The notes: a model not told the origin generated them from the sequence alone. 64,000 nt of DNA from Aquitalea sp. LB_tupeE (GCF_013391415.1 NZ_JACAXB010000028.1:56743-120742), one strand, 5' to 3'; shown: positions 17,203 to 26,602, numbered from the stretch's first letter. A program made the numbers and translations.

Positions 17203-19083
17203 ATGGCTTGGACTGTGGCTGATAGCCGGAGCCTGTACGGCATCCGGCATTGGGGGGCGGGCTATTTCGACGTGGGCGACAACGGTTGCATTCAGGTGCA
17301 GCCGAATGTACGCCATGCCACACGTATCGATCTGCACGAATTGAGCCGTCAACTGGGGGCAAAAGGTCTGGATCTGCCGCTATTGGTGCGTTTTCCGGAT
17401 ATCCTGCAAGACCGCGTCACACGCCTGTGTCGCGCGTTTGACAATGCCATTGCCACGCAAAACTACGGCAATCGCTATACCGCCATTTACCCGATCAAGG
17501 TGAACCAGCAAGAAGCGGTGGTGAAAAGCATCATCGCCACTCGCGAGGTGTCCATCGGGCTGGAAGCGGGCTCCAAGCCGGAACTGATGGCCGTGCTGGC
17601 GCTGGCGCCCAAGGGCGGCACCATCATCTGCAATGGCTACAAGGACCGCGAATTCGTACGCCTGGCGCTGATTGGCCAGAAGCTGGGCCATCAGGTGTTC
17701 ATCGTCATCGAAAAAGAATCCGAAGTTGACCTGGCGATTGAAGAAAGCCAGAAGCTGGGCGTGCGCCCGATGCTGGGCATGCGCGTGCGCCTGTCCTCGC
17801 TGGCCAGCAGCAAATGGGCGGATACCGGCGGTGACAAAGGCAAGTTCGGCCTGTCCGCCGCCCAGCTGATTTCCGCTGCCGACAAGCTGGCTGCCGCCGG
17901 CATGTCCGACTGCGTGCGGCTGATGCACTTCCACATGGGTTCGCAGATTGCCAATATCGGCGACTACCGTGCCGGCTTCCGCGAAGCCGTGCGTTACTTT
18001 GCCGAACTGCGTGCGCTGGGCCTGCCGATTGACCACGTCGATGTAGGCGGTGGTCTGGGTGTGGACTACGACGGTACCCATTCGCGCAATGCCAGCTCCA
18101 TCAACTACGACATGGACGAATACGCCCAGGTCATCGTGTCGATGCTGGCCGAGTTCTGCGACGAAAACGGCATTCCGCATCCGCGCATCCTGTCCGAATC
18201 CGGCCGCGCCATGACTGCCCACCATGCGGTGCTGATCATGAACGTGACCGACGTGGAACGCCTGCCGGAACGCGTGCCGGAAGTGGACGACCTGTCGGTG
18301 CTGGCCAAGCCTGTACGCAAGCTGTTCGAGCTGATGGAGCTGACCGACGAAGAAATGGTGACGGAAATCTATTACCGTGCCAGCCACTATGCGTCCGATG
18401 TGTCCGACCTGTACTCTGCCGGCCGCATTTCGCTGAAGGAAAAGGCCATGGCCGAGGACGTGCACGCCACGCTGTGCCGTCGTCTGCATCGCCAGCTGCA
18501 AGCCAGCCAGCGTTCGCAGCGCCAGGTGTATGACGAACTGACCGACAAGCTGGCGGACAAGTATTTCTGCAACTTCTCGGTGTTCCAGAGCCTGCCGGAT
18601 ACCTGGGCCATCGACCAGATCCTGCCCATCATGCCGGTACACCGGCTGGACGAGCAGCCCACCCGCCGCGCGGTGCTGCAGGATTTGACCTGCGATTCGG
18701 ACGGCAAGGTGAAGCAGTATGTCGACCAGCAAAGTATTGAATCCAGCATGTCGGTACACGATGTTGAACCCGGCAAGGAGTACCTGATCGCCGTGTTCAT
18801 GGTGGGTGCCTACCAGGAAATCCTGGGTGACATGCACAATCTGTTTGGCGATACCGATTCGGTCAACGTCTACGTGCGTGACAACGGCCAGCTGGAATTT
18901 GCCGGTGTCGAGGAGCATGACACCATCGAAGACATGCTGCGCTATGTACACCTGTCGCCGGAGGAAATCCTCAACCGTTATGAGGAAAAAGCCCGTGCGG
19001 CCGACCTGTCCAGCGACGAGCGCAATGTGTTCTTTGCCGAGTTCTGCCGTGGTCTGAAGCAGTCGTCCTATCTGTCGGTGTAA
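17203..19083 (+). CDS. speA: Biosynthetic arginine decarboxylase SpeA
   Basis: 626 residues from ATG 17203 (GAGGGA ribosome-binding site), matching family length. It is a PLP fold III enzyme: [12 protein letters not shown] contains the PLP lysine, followed by [45 protein letters not shown] and [16 protein letters not shown]. The C-terminal half has the SpeA-specific helical insert and the Cys-containing [25 protein letters not shown] motif. SpeA converts arginine to agmatine, the entry to putrescine synthesis. No agmatinase or agmatine deiminase gene follows, so the next step is encoded elsewhere. It is followed by a strong terminator. Confidence 0.97.
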   Translation: MAWTVADSRSLYGIRHWGAGYFDVGDNGCIQVQPNVRHATRIDLHELSRQLGAKGLDLPLLVRFPDILQDRVTRLCRAFDNAIATQNYGNRYTAIYPIKVNQQEAVVKSIIATREVSIGLEAGSKPELMAVLALAPKGGTIICNGYKDREFVRLALIGQKLGHQVFIVIEKESEVDLAIEESQKLGVRPMLGMRVRLSSLASSKWADTGGDKGKFGLSAAQLISAADKLAAAGMSDCVRLMHFHMGSQIANIGDYRAGFREAVRYFAELRALGLPIDHVDVGGGLGVDYDGTHSRNASSINYDMDEYAQVIVSMLAEFCDENGIPHPRILSESGRAMTAHHAVLIMNVTDVERLPERVPEVDDLSVLAKPVRKLFELMELTDEEMVTEIYYRASHYASDVSDLYSAGRISLKEKAMAEDVHATLCRRLHRQLQASQRSQRQVYDELTDKLADKYFCNFSVFQSLPDTWAIDQILPIMPVHRLDEQPTRRAVLQDLTCDSDGKVKQYVDQQSIESSMSVHDVEPGKEYLIAVFMVGAYQEILGDMHNLFGDTDSVNVYVRDNGQLEFAGVEEHDTIEDMLRYVHLSPEEILNRYEEKARAADLSSDERNVFFAEFCRGLKQSSYLSV

Positions 19084-19108
19084 GCCGCACAGGTTTGATG
19101 CAAAAGAA

Positions 19109-19136
19109 AAAGCCCTGAGAAATCAGGGCTTTTTTG
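19109..19136. terminator. Terminator after speA
   Basis: A perfect AGCCCTGA/TCAGGGCT stem with a GAAA loop, preceded by AAAAA and followed by TTTTTT. It lies between convergent speA and the permease gene and can act on both strands. Confidence 0.88.
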
Positions 19137-19154
19137 CGTATTTTTCTCAGAAAA

Positions 19155-20489
19155 TCAGCCTTCGGCTTCGACAAAATCCAGTTCCGGCGGCTCGCGGCGG
19201 AAGAAACCGGTGAGCTTGGCCAGATAGGCAATCCCGACTGCCAGCCAGATCAGGCCCAGCATGATGGCGCGGCCATCCAGGCTGACCAGCAGCCACAGGT
19301 CGGCCAGCATGCCGATCAGCGGGAACAGCAGGAACAGGAAAAAGTCACGCGGTGCGCGACGGCGCTGGCGCACGTAGTAGTGGGCAATCACCGACAGATT
19401 GACGAAGCTGAAGGCGAGGAAAGCACCAAAGTTGATGAATGACGTGGAGGTGGTGACATCCAGCTTCAGCGCCAGCAAGGCTACCACGCCGCAAATCACC
19501 AGATTGTTCACCGGCGTGCGAAAGCGCGCATGCAACTTGCCGAACACGGACTGCGGCAGCACCGTGTCGCGGCCCATGGCGTACAGCAGACGCGAGGCAC
19601 TGGCCTGCGCCGACAGGCCGGAGGCAAACTGGCCGATGATCAGGCCGATCAGGAAGATGCTGGCAAACAGGTCGCCGCCGATATTCTTGGCAATCTCGAA
19701 CGCGGCATCATCCACGCTCTTGAACTGGCTGGACGGGTGGGCCAGCTGCACAAAGTAGGACGCCACCACGAAAATCAGCCCGCCGATGATGGTAATCCAC
19801 ATGATGGCGCGCGGAATGGTATGGCGTGCATCGCGGGTTTCCTCGGTAAGCGTGCTGACCGCATCAAAGCCGAGGAAGGAATAACAGGCGACGGCGGCAC
19901 CGGCCATGATCATCGGCAGCTTCATGTCGCCACGGAAGAAGGGCGCCAGATTCCACAAAGGCTTGCTGGCATCGCCTGCCACATAGTGGATGCACAGCGC
20001 AACAAAGGCCAGCAGCACCAGGAATTGCAGCAGCATCATCAGGTAGTTGACGGTGTTGGTCATCTTCAGCCCGACAATATTGATCAGCGTGGTGAACACG
20101 ATGAAGGCAATCACCCACACCGCCATCGGAATACTGGGAAAGGCCGACGCCAGATAGGCCGCGCCGATCAGCCAGATGGCCATGGGCAGGAACAGATAGT
20201 CCAGCAGCACCGCCCAGCCCACCAGAAAGCCCAGTTTGGCGTGGATGGATTTGCGGGTGTAGGTGTAGGCCGAACCGGCCACCGGAAAGGCCGCTGCCAT
20301 GCGGCCATAGCTGTAGGCGGTAAACAGCATGGCCACCAGCGCCACCAGATAGCAGGAGGGCACCATGCCATCGGTCATTTGCGCCAGGATGCCAAAGGTC
20401 CCCAGCACGATGATGGGCGTCATGTAGGCCAGGCCAAACAGCACCACGGAGCCCAGCGTCAGCGAGCGCTCCAGTTGTTTCGTTTCCAT
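19155..20489 (-). CDS. APC-family amino acid/amine permease (PuuP/PlaP-like)
   Basis: 444 residues from ATG 20489, which has AAAGGAG just upstream; further in-frame ATGs upstream lack family sequence. About 12 hydrophobic segments are present, with the APC TM1 signature SLTLGSVVLFGLAYMTPIIVLGTFGILAQMTDG and the TM6 region GAAVACYSFLGFDAVSTLTEETRDARHTIPRAI. The EETRDARHTIPRAI loop is typical of the putrescine importer group. It lies 85 bp downstream of a nitrilase-family gene on the same strand, suggesting uptake of the substrate or export of the product. It is an inner-membrane protein. Specificity for putrescine is inferred, not proven. Confidence 0.85.
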   Translation of the reverse strand: METKQLERSLTLGSVVLFGLAYMTPIIVLGTFGILAQMTDGMVPSCYLVALVAMLFTAYSYGRMAAAFPVAGSAYTYTRKSIHAKLGFLVGWAVLLDYLFLPMAIWLIGAAYLASAFPSIPMAVWVIAFIVFTTLINIVGLKMTNTVNYLMMLLQFLVLLAFVALCIHYVAGDASKPLWNLAPFFRGDMKLPMIMAGAAVACYSFLGFDAVSTLTEETRDARHTIPRAIMWITIIGGLIFVVASYFVQLAHPSSQFKSVDDAAFEIAKNIGGDLFASIFLIGLIIGQFASGLSAQASASRLLYAMGRDTVLPQSVFGKLHARFRTPVNNLVICGVVALLALKLDVTTSTSFINFGAFLAFSFVNLSVIAHYYVRQRRRAPRDFFLFLLFPLIGMLADLWLLVSLDGRAIMLGLIWLAVGIAYLAKLTGFFRREPPELDFVEAEG

Positions 20490-20574
20490 TGTTTCTCCTT
20501 TGTGGCTCATGTTTTTGTTTGTTGTCATGAGCCTGTCTCTTTTGTTTTGACTGCCAGTGATTGCTAGGGCGTGG

Positions 20575-21390
20575 CTAGTGCCGGATACGGAAGCTGCGCT
20601 GGCCGTTTTCGCCGTTGATGACTTCACCTGCCAGGGCAATGCGCCGGTCGTGCAGATAACGGTAGTCGCGGCGACTGGCCTCAAGTTGCTTCAGGTCCAG
20701 TGCCACACGCAGTTGCTGAGGGTCACGGCCACAGCTGGCTACCACTTCGCCAAAGGGGTTGATCACCGCGCTTTCACCAGCAAACTGCAGGCCGTCGCCA
20801 CTGCCGCAGCGGTTGGTCATCACTGCAAACAGCTGGTTTTCCATGGCGCGCGCGGTAATCGCGGTACGGTGTACCGGGCCGTAGGGGTCCATATTGCCGT
20901 TGGTGACAATCAGCAGGTCGACCTCTTGCTGCGCCAGCGCGCGGGCGGTTTCCGGGAACTCGATATCGAAACAGATCAGGATGCCGACGCGCAGGCCTTC
21001 CCACTCGCAGCTCAGCAGTGCATCGCCGGGGGTGAAAATGCCGTGGTCCGAAGCCCACAAATGGGTTTTGCGGTAAGCCAGTGCCACGCCCTGTGGGGTA
21101 ATCAGAGCCGTGGTGTTGTAAAAGCGGCCTGCATGCGCTTCGGCAAAACCGATGGCGATGCTGATGTTCTTGTCGTGTGCGGCCTGCTGGATAGTGCTGA
21201 TGGCCGGGCCGGCTATGGGCTGGGCCAGGTTGGCGATATTGTCAGCGGTGGGAAAGCCGCTGAGATAGGTTTCCGGAAATGCCAGCAGGCGGGTATCCGG
21301 GCCGCAGCGGGCGATGGCGTCCAGGGCGCTGGCGGTGTTGGCCGGGATGTTGCCATCCACGCCAGGCAATTGGGCCAGTTCTACAATCAT
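20575..21390 (-). CDS. Nitrilase-superfamily amidohydrolase (DavA-like omega-amidase)
   Basis: 271 residues from ATG 21390 (AAGGAG ribosome-binding site). The Glu-Lys-Cys triad is visible: FPETYLSGFP (Glu), AYRKTHLW (Lys) and GILICFDIEFPE (Cys). The run from ILICFDIEFPETAR through NGNMDPYGPVHRTAITARAMENQ closely resembles 5-aminopentanamidase DavA rather than N-carbamoylputrescine amidase, which usually reads CWDQWFPE. It probably hydrolyses a small amine-bearing amide to the acid and ammonia in the cytoplasm. It is first in a unit with the APC permease and divergent from a LuxR-type regulator. Confidence 0.82.
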   Translation of the reverse strand: MIVELAQLPGVDGNIPANTASALDAIARCGPDTRLLAFPETYLSGFPTADNIANLAQPIAGPAISTIQQAAHDKNISIAIGFAEAHAGRFYNTTALITPQGVALAYRKTHLWASDHGIFTPGDALLSCEWEGLRVGILICFDIEFPETARALAQQEVDLLIVTNGNMDPYGPVHRTAITARAMENQLFAVMTNRCGSGDGLQFAGESAVINPFGEVVASCGRDPQQLRVALDLKQLEASRRDYRYLHDRRIALAGEVINGENGQRSFRIRH

Positions 21391-21545
21391 GCTGTCTCCT
21401 TGGTTGACTGTTGTCACACTACAGTGCAACAGCGACCTCACGCGGAGGGAAGTGCTGTTGGCAAGTGGCTAAGCGTGCTAGCTTGATAGGCTGTCAGCGC
21501 AGGGCTCAGTATCGGTCCCTGGTCAAAGTATGAAAATTACATCAA

Positions 21546-22346
21546 ATGAGTAACCAGATTGGGGTAGTCGTGGCTGTGGAAATACAGGATATCGCCTGGC
21601 ACCGCACGGTGGGGCGTTTGATCGATCAACTTGATAAACCGGTATTCTGGCCCGCCTTGCTGGGTGTGCTGGCCGATTATGTGGCCTTTGACAGCTGGGT
21701 GGTGCTGCTGTTTTATCCGGATCGACCGCCCTCCGTGCTGGCCGAACAGGCCATGTCGGATGGTGGTGTGGACACACTGTTTCAGGATTATCTGCAGGGC
21801 CTATACCAGCTGGACCCGTTTTATGTCGCCAGTCTGGAGCACCGTCATGCCGGGCTATTGCGGCTGGACGAGGTGGCGCCGGACCGCTTTCCCTTTACCG
21901 ATTACTACCAGCGCTATTTCCGCCTGAACATTGTCGAGGATGAGGTGCAGTTCAACCTGCCCTGCGAGGATGGCAGCACACTCTGCCTGTCGCTGGGAGC
22001 GGGACGGCGTTTCAGTCCGCAGCAGATGGCCACGCTCAGCCTGCTACAGCCATGGGTTCTCGCCCTGATGCGCCATCGCCTGCATTTCGAGCAACTGGCA
22101 GCCAGCAAGCCTGTCGTGCTTGCTCCGCAGGCAGCCCCGCTTGGGCTGGAGGGGCAGGGCCTCACCCTGCGCGAGAACGAGGTGGCCCAACTGATGCTGG
22201 GTGGTCATTCCAGCAAGGCCATTGCCCAACGCATGCAGATATCGGTGGAAACCGTGCGCGTGCACAAGAAGCATCTGTACAGCAAGCTGGGCATCAATTC
22301 GCAATCCGAGCTGTTTTCGGTGTTCCTGCGCGCCAGCCGGGCGTGA
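21546..22346 (+). CDS. LuxR-type helix-turn-helix transcriptional regulator
   Basis: 266 residues. The C-terminal 60 residues form a LuxR/GerE HTH: LTLRENEVAQLMLGGHSSKAIAQRMQISVETVRVHKKHLYSKLGINSQSELFSVFL. The N-terminal ~170 residues are not a receiver (no Asp pocket) and lack the WxxxYxxY acyl-homoserine-lactone motif, so they are a different sensing domain. It is divergent from the nitrilase-permease pair with 155 bp between, so it is most likely the local activator. The ATG at 21546 has no obvious ribosome-binding site, so the start is provisional. Confidence 0.85.
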   Translation: MSNQIGVVVAVEIQDIAWHRTVGRLIDQLDKPVFWPALLGVLADYVAFDSWVVLLFYPDRPPSVLAEQAMSDGGVDTLFQDYLQGLYQLDPFYVASLEHRHAGLLRLDEVAPDRFPFTDYYQRYFRLNIVEDEVQFNLPCEDGSTLCLSLGAGRRFSPQQMATLSLLQPWVLALMRHRLHFEQLAASKPVVLAPQAAPLGLEGQGLTLRENEVAQLMLGGHSSKAIAQRMQISVETVRVHKKHLYSKLGINSQSELFSVFLRASRA

Positions 22347-22370
22347 AAAAGCCTGCGCGCGGCAGGCTTG
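22346..22370 (-). terminator. Terminator of mnmA (minus strand)
   Basis: AAGCCTGC/GCAGGCTT stem with a 5-nt loop. On the minus strand it is followed by a T run, so it serves mnmA rather than the plus-strand regulator whose stop overlaps it. Confidence 0.7.
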
Positions 22371-22388
22371 GTGTGACAACGGGTTTGC

Positions 22389-23465
22389 TTACTGGATGAT
22401 GCCGCCACCCAGGCAGATATCGCCGTCGTACAGCACGGCAGACTGGCCCGGCGTCACCGCCCACTGTTTTTCGCGGAAGGTGAGGGTGGCCTGGCCATCC
22501 ACCACTGGCGACAGTGAACAGGCGGCATCGGCCATGCGGTAGCGGTTCTTGGCGGCGTATTCGCCAGCTGCCGGTGCACCGTTCAGCGTCCACGACAAAT
22601 CACTCATTGCCAGCGTGGGCTTGAGCAGCAGCGGGTGATCATGCCCCTGCACCACGATCAGCTTGTTGCCCGGAATGTCCTTGCCGGCAACAAACCACGG
22701 TTCCCCACTGCCATCCTTGCTGCCGCCTATGGTCAGGCCCTTGCGCTGGCCCAGCGTGTAGTACATCAGGCCCATGTGCTCGCCCACTACCTTGCCCTCT
22801 GCCGTCACCATCTGGCCCGGCTGGGTGGGCAGATAACGTTGCAGGAACTCGCGGAAGGGGCGTTCACCGATAAAGCAGATGCCGGTGGAGTCCTTCTTGG
22901 CCGCAGTGGGCAGCCCGGCTTCTTCTGCCAGCTTGCGTACTTCGGTCTTGCGGATGTCGCCCAGCGGGAAGATGGCTTTTGCCAGCTGGTGTTGCTGCAA
23001 GCGGTACAGGAAGTAGCTCTGGTCCTTGGTGTGGTCCACTGCCTTCATCAGGTAGTGCAGGCCGTCCTGTTCCATCTTGCGGGCGTAATGGCCGGTGGCG
23101 ATGCAGTCGGCACCCAGTTCCAGCGCGTAGTCCAGAAAGGCCTTGAACTTGATTTCGGCATTGCACAGCACATCCGGGTTAGGGGTGCGGCCAGCCGAGT
23201 ATTCCTTGAGGAAGTACGAGAACACGCGGTCCTTGTATTCCTTGGCGAAATTGACGATTTCCATGTCGATGCCGACGATGTCGGCCACACTCATGGCATC
23301 CAGTGCATCCTGCTTGATGGAGCAGTATTCGTCGTCGTTGTCGTCTTCCCAGTTCTGCATGAATACGCCGATGACTTCATGGCCCTGTTGCTTGAGCAGC
23401 CAGGCGGTTACCGACGAATCCACACCGCCGGACATGCCGACGACAATACGTTTCTTACCCGTCAC
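22389..23465 (-). CDS. mnmA: tRNA-specific 2-thiouridylase MnmA
   Basis: 358 residues from a GTG start at 23465 with AAGGA eight bases upstream. The N-type ATP pyrophosphatase motif is [10 protein letters not shown], followed by [40 protein letters not shown], the catalytic Cys region [21 protein letters not shown] and YTLGQRKGL. MnmA transfers sulfur to U34 of Lys, Glu and Gln tRNAs. Its GTGA start overlaps by four bases the stop of the upstream exported-protein gene, so translation is likely coupled. It is cytoplasmic. Confidence 0.97.
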   Translation of the reverse strand: MTGKKRIVVGMSGGVDSSVTAWLLKQQGHEVIGVFMQNWEDDNDDEYCSIKQDALDAMSVADIVGIDMEIVNFAKEYKDRVFSYFLKEYSAGRTPNPDVLCNAEIKFKAFLDYALELGADCIATGHYARKMEQDGLHYLMKAVDHTKDQSYFLYRLQQHQLAKAIFPLGDIRKTEVRKLAEEAGLPTAAKKDSTGICFIGERPFREFLQRYLPTQPGQMVTAEGKVVGEHMGLMYYTLGQRKGLTIGGSKDGSGEPWFVAGKDIPGNKLIVVQGHDHPLLLKPTLAMSDLSWTLNGAPAAGEYAAKNRYRMADAACSLSPVVDGQATLTFREKQWAVTPGQSAVLYDGDICLGGGIIQ

Positions 23466-24019
23466 GGGGAAAATCCTTCTTTCCAGAGAGCCAGGGGCAC
23501 CACTACCGGTGGTTCCCCGAATGAGTTGAACCAGCTGTCCACCACCCATTCCTGGCTGGTGTCCTGCTCGGTGATATGGCTGGCAAAGTGTTGGGTCACC
23601 AGCCAGCGGGTGCGTCGCACAATGGGGTCGACCCGGTGAAAATGCAGCCAGCCCTGTGTGGCCAGAAACTGCAGGAAGGCTGAGTCGTTATGGCTGTGAT
23701 CGATGCAGTCCATGCGGCCATCGGCATCGTTGTCGAAGCGGTCGCCACCCTTGTCGTGCCACAGCGGGCTGTCTTGTGCCGACAGCCAGTACAGGGCCTG
23801 GACGGCACGCTGGATCTGGCTGCGTTCGGTACTGGCATCCTGCGGATGCTCGAACAGCCGGGCCAGCCAGTCGCGGGCTTCTTCGGAAATTTCCACTTCC
23901 AGCTGTTTGGCGCAGCCGTAATCATAACAGAGCTGCAGGGGGTCCGCATGCAGCGTCCCGGCGGCAAGCAGCATGCCAAGCCACAGGCAGCGGCGCAGCA
24001 GCAGGTGAAGGTGGCGCAA
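23462..24019 (-). CDS. Small exported protein of unknown function, upstream of mnmA
   Basis: 185 residues, using TTG at 24019 because GGAGG sits five bases before it. A signal peptide is plausible ([25 protein letters not shown]), leaving a mature periplasmic protein of about 160 residues with two cysteines near its start ([17 protein letters not shown]) and an acidic segment ([22 protein letters not shown]) that resembles a Ca2+-binding loop. No family is recognised. It is sandwiched between the Nudix gene (23 bp) and mnmA (4-bp overlap), so it belongs to the same transcript. Confidence 0.8.
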   Translation of the reverse strand: MRHLHLLLRRCLWLGMLLAAGTLHADPLQLCYDYGCAKQLEVEISEEARDWLARLFEHPQDASTERSQIQRAVQALYWLSAQDSPLWHDKGGDRFDNDADGRMDCIDHSHNDSAFLQFLATQGWLHFHRVDPIVRRTRWLVTQHFASHITEQDTSQEWVVDSWFNSFGEPPVVVPLALWKEGFSP

Positions 24020-24042
24020 GGTTTCCTCCCTTGCCGCCAGCT

Positions 24043-24489
24043 TCAGGGTTGATGATGAATCAGATCCAGGGCAAAACGTTGTCCCAGCCGGTAGTCATCC
24101 AGGCATTGCATGACAACCGGGCTGCGGTGTTGCGACAGGCGGGCGGCGATCTCATCGTAAGTAAGCCAGTGCGCGCTGACAATGCCTGCATCCAGTTTTT
24201 CTGCCGGATGATGTTGCACCGCACGCGCGGCAAAGGCAAAACGCAGCCAGGTAATGTCGCTGTCCGGTTTGTCCACCATGTAGATGCCCACCAGGTGTTG
24301 TAATTCCACCTCCCAGCCGGTTTCCTCACGTGTTTCACGCAAGGCGGCGGCAAACAGGGTTTCACCGTGTTCCAGATGACCGGCTGGCTGATTGAAGCGC
24401 AGGCCTTGCTCGGTTTCTTCTTCCACCATCAGATAGCGACCATCCCGTTCCACGATGGTGGCCACTGTGGTATTCGGCTTCCATTGCAT
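24043..24489 (-). CDS. nudJ: Nudix hydrolase, NudJ-like
   Basis: 148 residues containing a full Nudix box: GHLEHGETLFAAALRETREETGWEVEL (GX5EX7REUXEEXGU). The start MQWKPNTTVATIVERDGRYLMVEEETEQGLRFNQPAG matches the NudJ group, which removes phosphate from pyrophosphorylated substrates such as HMP-PP and nucleoside di/triphosphates. It is co-directional with and immediately upstream of the exported-protein gene and mnmA, a neighbourhood also seen in enterobacteria (nudJ-mnmA). It is cytoplasmic. GGAG precedes the ATG. Confidence 0.9.
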   Translation of the reverse strand: MQWKPNTTVATIVERDGRYLMVEEETEQGLRFNQPAGHLEHGETLFAAALRETREETGWEVELQHLVGIYMVDKPDSDITWLRFAFAARAVQHHPAEKLDAGIVSAHWLTYDEIAARLSQHRSPVVMQCLDDYRLGQRFALDLIHHQP

Positions 24490-24509
24490 GTGAGTGCTCC
24501 TAATCTAAT

Positions 24510-24524
24510 TGACAATCGTTATTA
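24510..24524. promoter_or_regulatory. Fur box 1 upstream of bfd
   Basis: TGACAAT-C-GTTATTA matches the 7-1-7 Fur consensus TGATAAT-N-ATTATCA at 11 of 14 positions. It lies between divergent nudJ and bfd. Confidence 0.6.
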
Positions 24525-24540
24525 TTTGAAAATACCATAC

Positions 24541-24555
24541 AGAGAATTATTCTCA
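24541..24555. promoter_or_regulatory. Fur box 2 upstream of bfd
   Basis: AGAGAAT-T-ATTCTCA includes a perfect GAGAAT/ATTCTC palindrome and fits the 7-1-7 Fur pattern. It ends 15 bp before the bfd ATG, where bound Fur would block transcription in iron-replete cells. Confidence 0.6.
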
Positions 24556-24570
24556 TTCAAGGTTTGTGCC

Positions 24571-24771
24571 ATGTATGTCTGCTTGTGCAATGCGGTAACC
24601 GACAGCCAGATCCGTCAGGCAGTAGAAGACGGTGCCACGCGCATGTGCGACTTGCGGGCAGAGCTGGGCGTGGCTTCCGAGTGCGGCAAGTGCGCCTGCT
24701 GCGCCAACCAGCTGCGCAAGGAAACCTTGCAGCAGATGAGTGCTTGTCATCCGGGGCGTGCTGCCGCCTGA
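24571..24771 (+). CDS. bfd: Bacterioferritin-associated ferredoxin Bfd
   Basis: 66 residues with the four [2Fe-2S] cysteines of the BFD fold: MYVCLCNAVTDSQIRQAVEDGA (CxC) and ASECGKCACC (CxxC). Bfd reduces the core iron of bacterioferritin and releases it when iron is scarce. Two Fur boxes upstream agree with induction under iron starvation. The gene stands alone between nudJ and a bidirectional terminator; no bacterioferritin gene is next to it. Confidence 0.95.
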   Translation: MYVCLCNAVTDSQIRQAVEDGATRMCDLRAELGVASECGKCACCANQLRKETLQQMSACHPGRAAA

Positions 24772-24818
24772 GTACAATTTCACTTTTCCAGTCTGCTGCC
24801 AGCATGGGCAGCACAAAA

Positions 24819-24840
24819 AAAGGGGGCCTTGGCCCCCTTT
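24819..24840. terminator. Bidirectional terminator after bfd
   Basis: Perfect 10-bp stem AAAGGGGGCC/GGCCCCCTTT with a TT loop, preceded by an A-run. It serves bfd and the convergent DUF945 gene. Confidence 0.85.
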
Positions 24841-24858
24841 AGTGTTTGTGCCGACTGC

Positions 24859-26460
24859 TTATTTGCCGGCACTGGACTGTTTCTTGGCTGCCGGCGCCGA
24901 GGCATCGGGCGCCGGGTCTTCCTGCTCTTCCCATGGCAGGGCAACCTTCTTGCTGTTGATGGTGAGATTGCCGCCCTTGTAATTCAGTTGGGTGGAAATC
25001 TGGCCCTTGTCCTCATTGATGAATTTTTCATCCTTCCACTGCGTCAGCTGGTTATCCAGCAGATTGCGCGCCAGGTCTTCCACTTCACCCATATTCGGCT
25101 GTACTTCCGCGCTCTGGTCCACCATGAACAGGGTGCGTGCTTGCGCCACCACCAGGTTTTCCAGGGTCTTGCGCGGCAGGCTTAGTCTGGCTTCCACTTC
25201 AAAACGCTTGAGGAAGGCGGTGGAGTTGTTCAGGTCGGCCTGCTGCAGTCCGTTCAGCCCCAGGCTGCCTTGCAGTGTGGTCTCACCGCTGGGCATCTTC
25301 AGGTAGAAGTCGTTGATCACCAGCTTGGGATTGTTGGTGAGCAGCGGAATGCCGGTGTGCTTGATGGTGTCGATATACTGCTTGCGCAACACTGCCGGGT
25401 CCACACCTTCGAACGGAATCTGGCTGATGGCCTGATCCAGTTTCAGCAGGGTGGGGCCGTGCAGGTGGTTGGCCGACACATCCAGCCGCATCGGGCCGTA
25501 GTGCTGATCGTTGTAGTTGAACTCGGCAAAATCCAGCTTGCCGCGGGTGTTGACGAATTCGTCCTGCTCGCTGCTGACAATCTGGTAGCGGAAGTTCTTC
25601 AGCGATACCGCTGACGGTTTGAATTCACCGGACGGATTGATGAATTCACCCACCCGCATGCGCGTCATCAGGTAAACCAGTTCGTTCAGCTTGATGCTGT
25701 AAGGAACGCTGTCCTTCCAGTTCAGCTGCACATTGCCCACGGTCAGTTCGCTGGTGCCCAGCTTGATGCCGGTGGCACCAGGGCGGATGTCGGAGACATA
25801 GCGTACGCCGTCAAAGGCCAGGCTGCCCTTGCTGGAGGCTTCCAGCAAAAAGCCCGGCGAATTGGCTTCGGTCTTGTATTCCTTGTAGCCAGAGGCATAG
25901 TCCAGCTTCAGGTCGAAGCCTTTCCATTTCATCTTCACGCCGGACAGTGCTTCTTCGTAGTCGAAGGAGGGCACATTGATGTTCAGCTCACCACCACCGC
26001 CAAAGCCCAGCCGGTTGACGATGGTGATCGGGTCCTTGTCGCCAAAGAAAGTCTTGAGCGTTTTGCGGGTGGCATCGCTCATGGCAAATTCCGTGGTGAC
26101 CAGTGCCCGGGCCGGACGGAAATCCAGGCTGGACAGGCCGGGGAAAGGGCCATGCTTGATGTGGTTGGTGAACTTGATGGTGGAGTTCAACAAGGGCTTG
26201 AAGTTGTCCGGCAGCATGCTTTCATACGGCCCGGACAGGCGGCGGTTGAATTCCAGCTCGGTGGTTTCGGTGGAAGAGAACCAGCCGCGGTCGTAGCTGT
26301 GAGACTTCACCTTGAATACGGGCAGGCTGGCCAGCATCTTGTACTGTTCTTCCAGCGTGTCTTCGGCCTTCATGCCGGCCCAGAAGGCAGCCGCGCCATT
26401 GAACACCAACAGGCCACCCAGGGTGGCTCCCGCAATAATCAGACGTCGTTTTGGCAACAC
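24859..26460 (-). CDS. DUF945 (YdgA-like) exported or membrane-anchored protein
   Basis: 533 residues if GTG 26460 is used (next to the hydrophobic leader PKRRLIIAGATLGGLLVFNGAAAFWAG); ATG 26508 would add 16 residues. The segment MKAEDTLEEQYKMLASLPVFKVKSHSYDRGWFSSTETTELEF is the DUF945 hallmark, and the remainder is the long beta-rich body with Trp/Asp motifs and a Lys/Ala-rich tail (DASAPAAKKQSSAGK). E. coli YdgA (502 residues) is the reference. The function is unknown; the protein is probably anchored in the inner membrane facing the periplasm. It is divergent from the desaturase gene. No clear ribosome-binding site decides the start. Confidence 0.83.
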   Translation of the reverse strand: MLPKRRLIIAGATLGGLLVFNGAAAFWAGMKAEDTLEEQYKMLASLPVFKVKSHSYDRGWFSSTETTELEFNRRLSGPYESMLPDNFKPLLNSTIKFTNHIKHGPFPGLSSLDFRPARALVTTEFAMSDATRKTLKTFFGDKDPITIVNRLGFGGGGELNINVPSFDYEEALSGVKMKWKGFDLKLDYASGYKEYKTEANSPGFLLEASSKGSLAFDGVRYVSDIRPGATGIKLGTSELTVGNVQLNWKDSVPYSIKLNELVYLMTRMRVGEFINPSGEFKPSAVSLKNFRYQIVSSEQDEFVNTRGKLDFAEFNYNDQHYGPMRLDVSANHLHGPTLLKLDQAISQIPFEGVDPAVLRKQYIDTIKHTGIPLLTNNPKLVINDFYLKMPSGETTLQGSLGLNGLQQADLNNSTAFLKRFEVEARLSLPRKTLENLVVAQARTLFMVDQSAEVQPNMGEVEDLARNLLDNQLTQWKDEKFINEDKGQISTQLNYKGGNLTINSKKVALPWEEQEDPAPDASAPAAKKQSSAGK

Positions 26461-26539
26461 AAGCGTTTTTCTGAAGGGTGTGTGGAATAAGGCCCTATGG
26501 TACACCATGCACGCCGCAAGTCGAATCTTAGAAAACACC

Positions 26540-26568
26540 CTGACACTGTTATGTCTATTGGTTAAAAT
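26540..26568 (+). promoter_or_regulatory. Candidate sigma-70 promoter of the desaturase gene
   Basis: CTGACA, a 17-bp spacer and TAAAAT: one mismatch from consensus in each box. It is placed about 35 bp before the ATG at 26603. Confidence 0.65.
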
Positions 26569-26602
26569 GGAGGATTGCCCATTTACAAGGTTGTTTGCCC
26601 GC

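Noticed and set aside
17380..18951. 523-residue minus-strand open frame antisense to speA
   Set aside because: Mirror of the SpeA reading frame; no ribosome-binding site or motif.
20575..21390. N-carbamoylputrescine amidase AguB completing the speA pathway
   Set aside because: The active-site segment reads CFDIEFPE rather than CWDQWFPE, and no agmatine deiminase is present; DavA-like sequence fits better.
21546..22346. Quorum-sensing receptor (LuxR/AHL type)
   Set aside because: Only the HTH is LuxR-like; the N-terminal AHL-binding residues are missing and there is no luxI homologue nearby.
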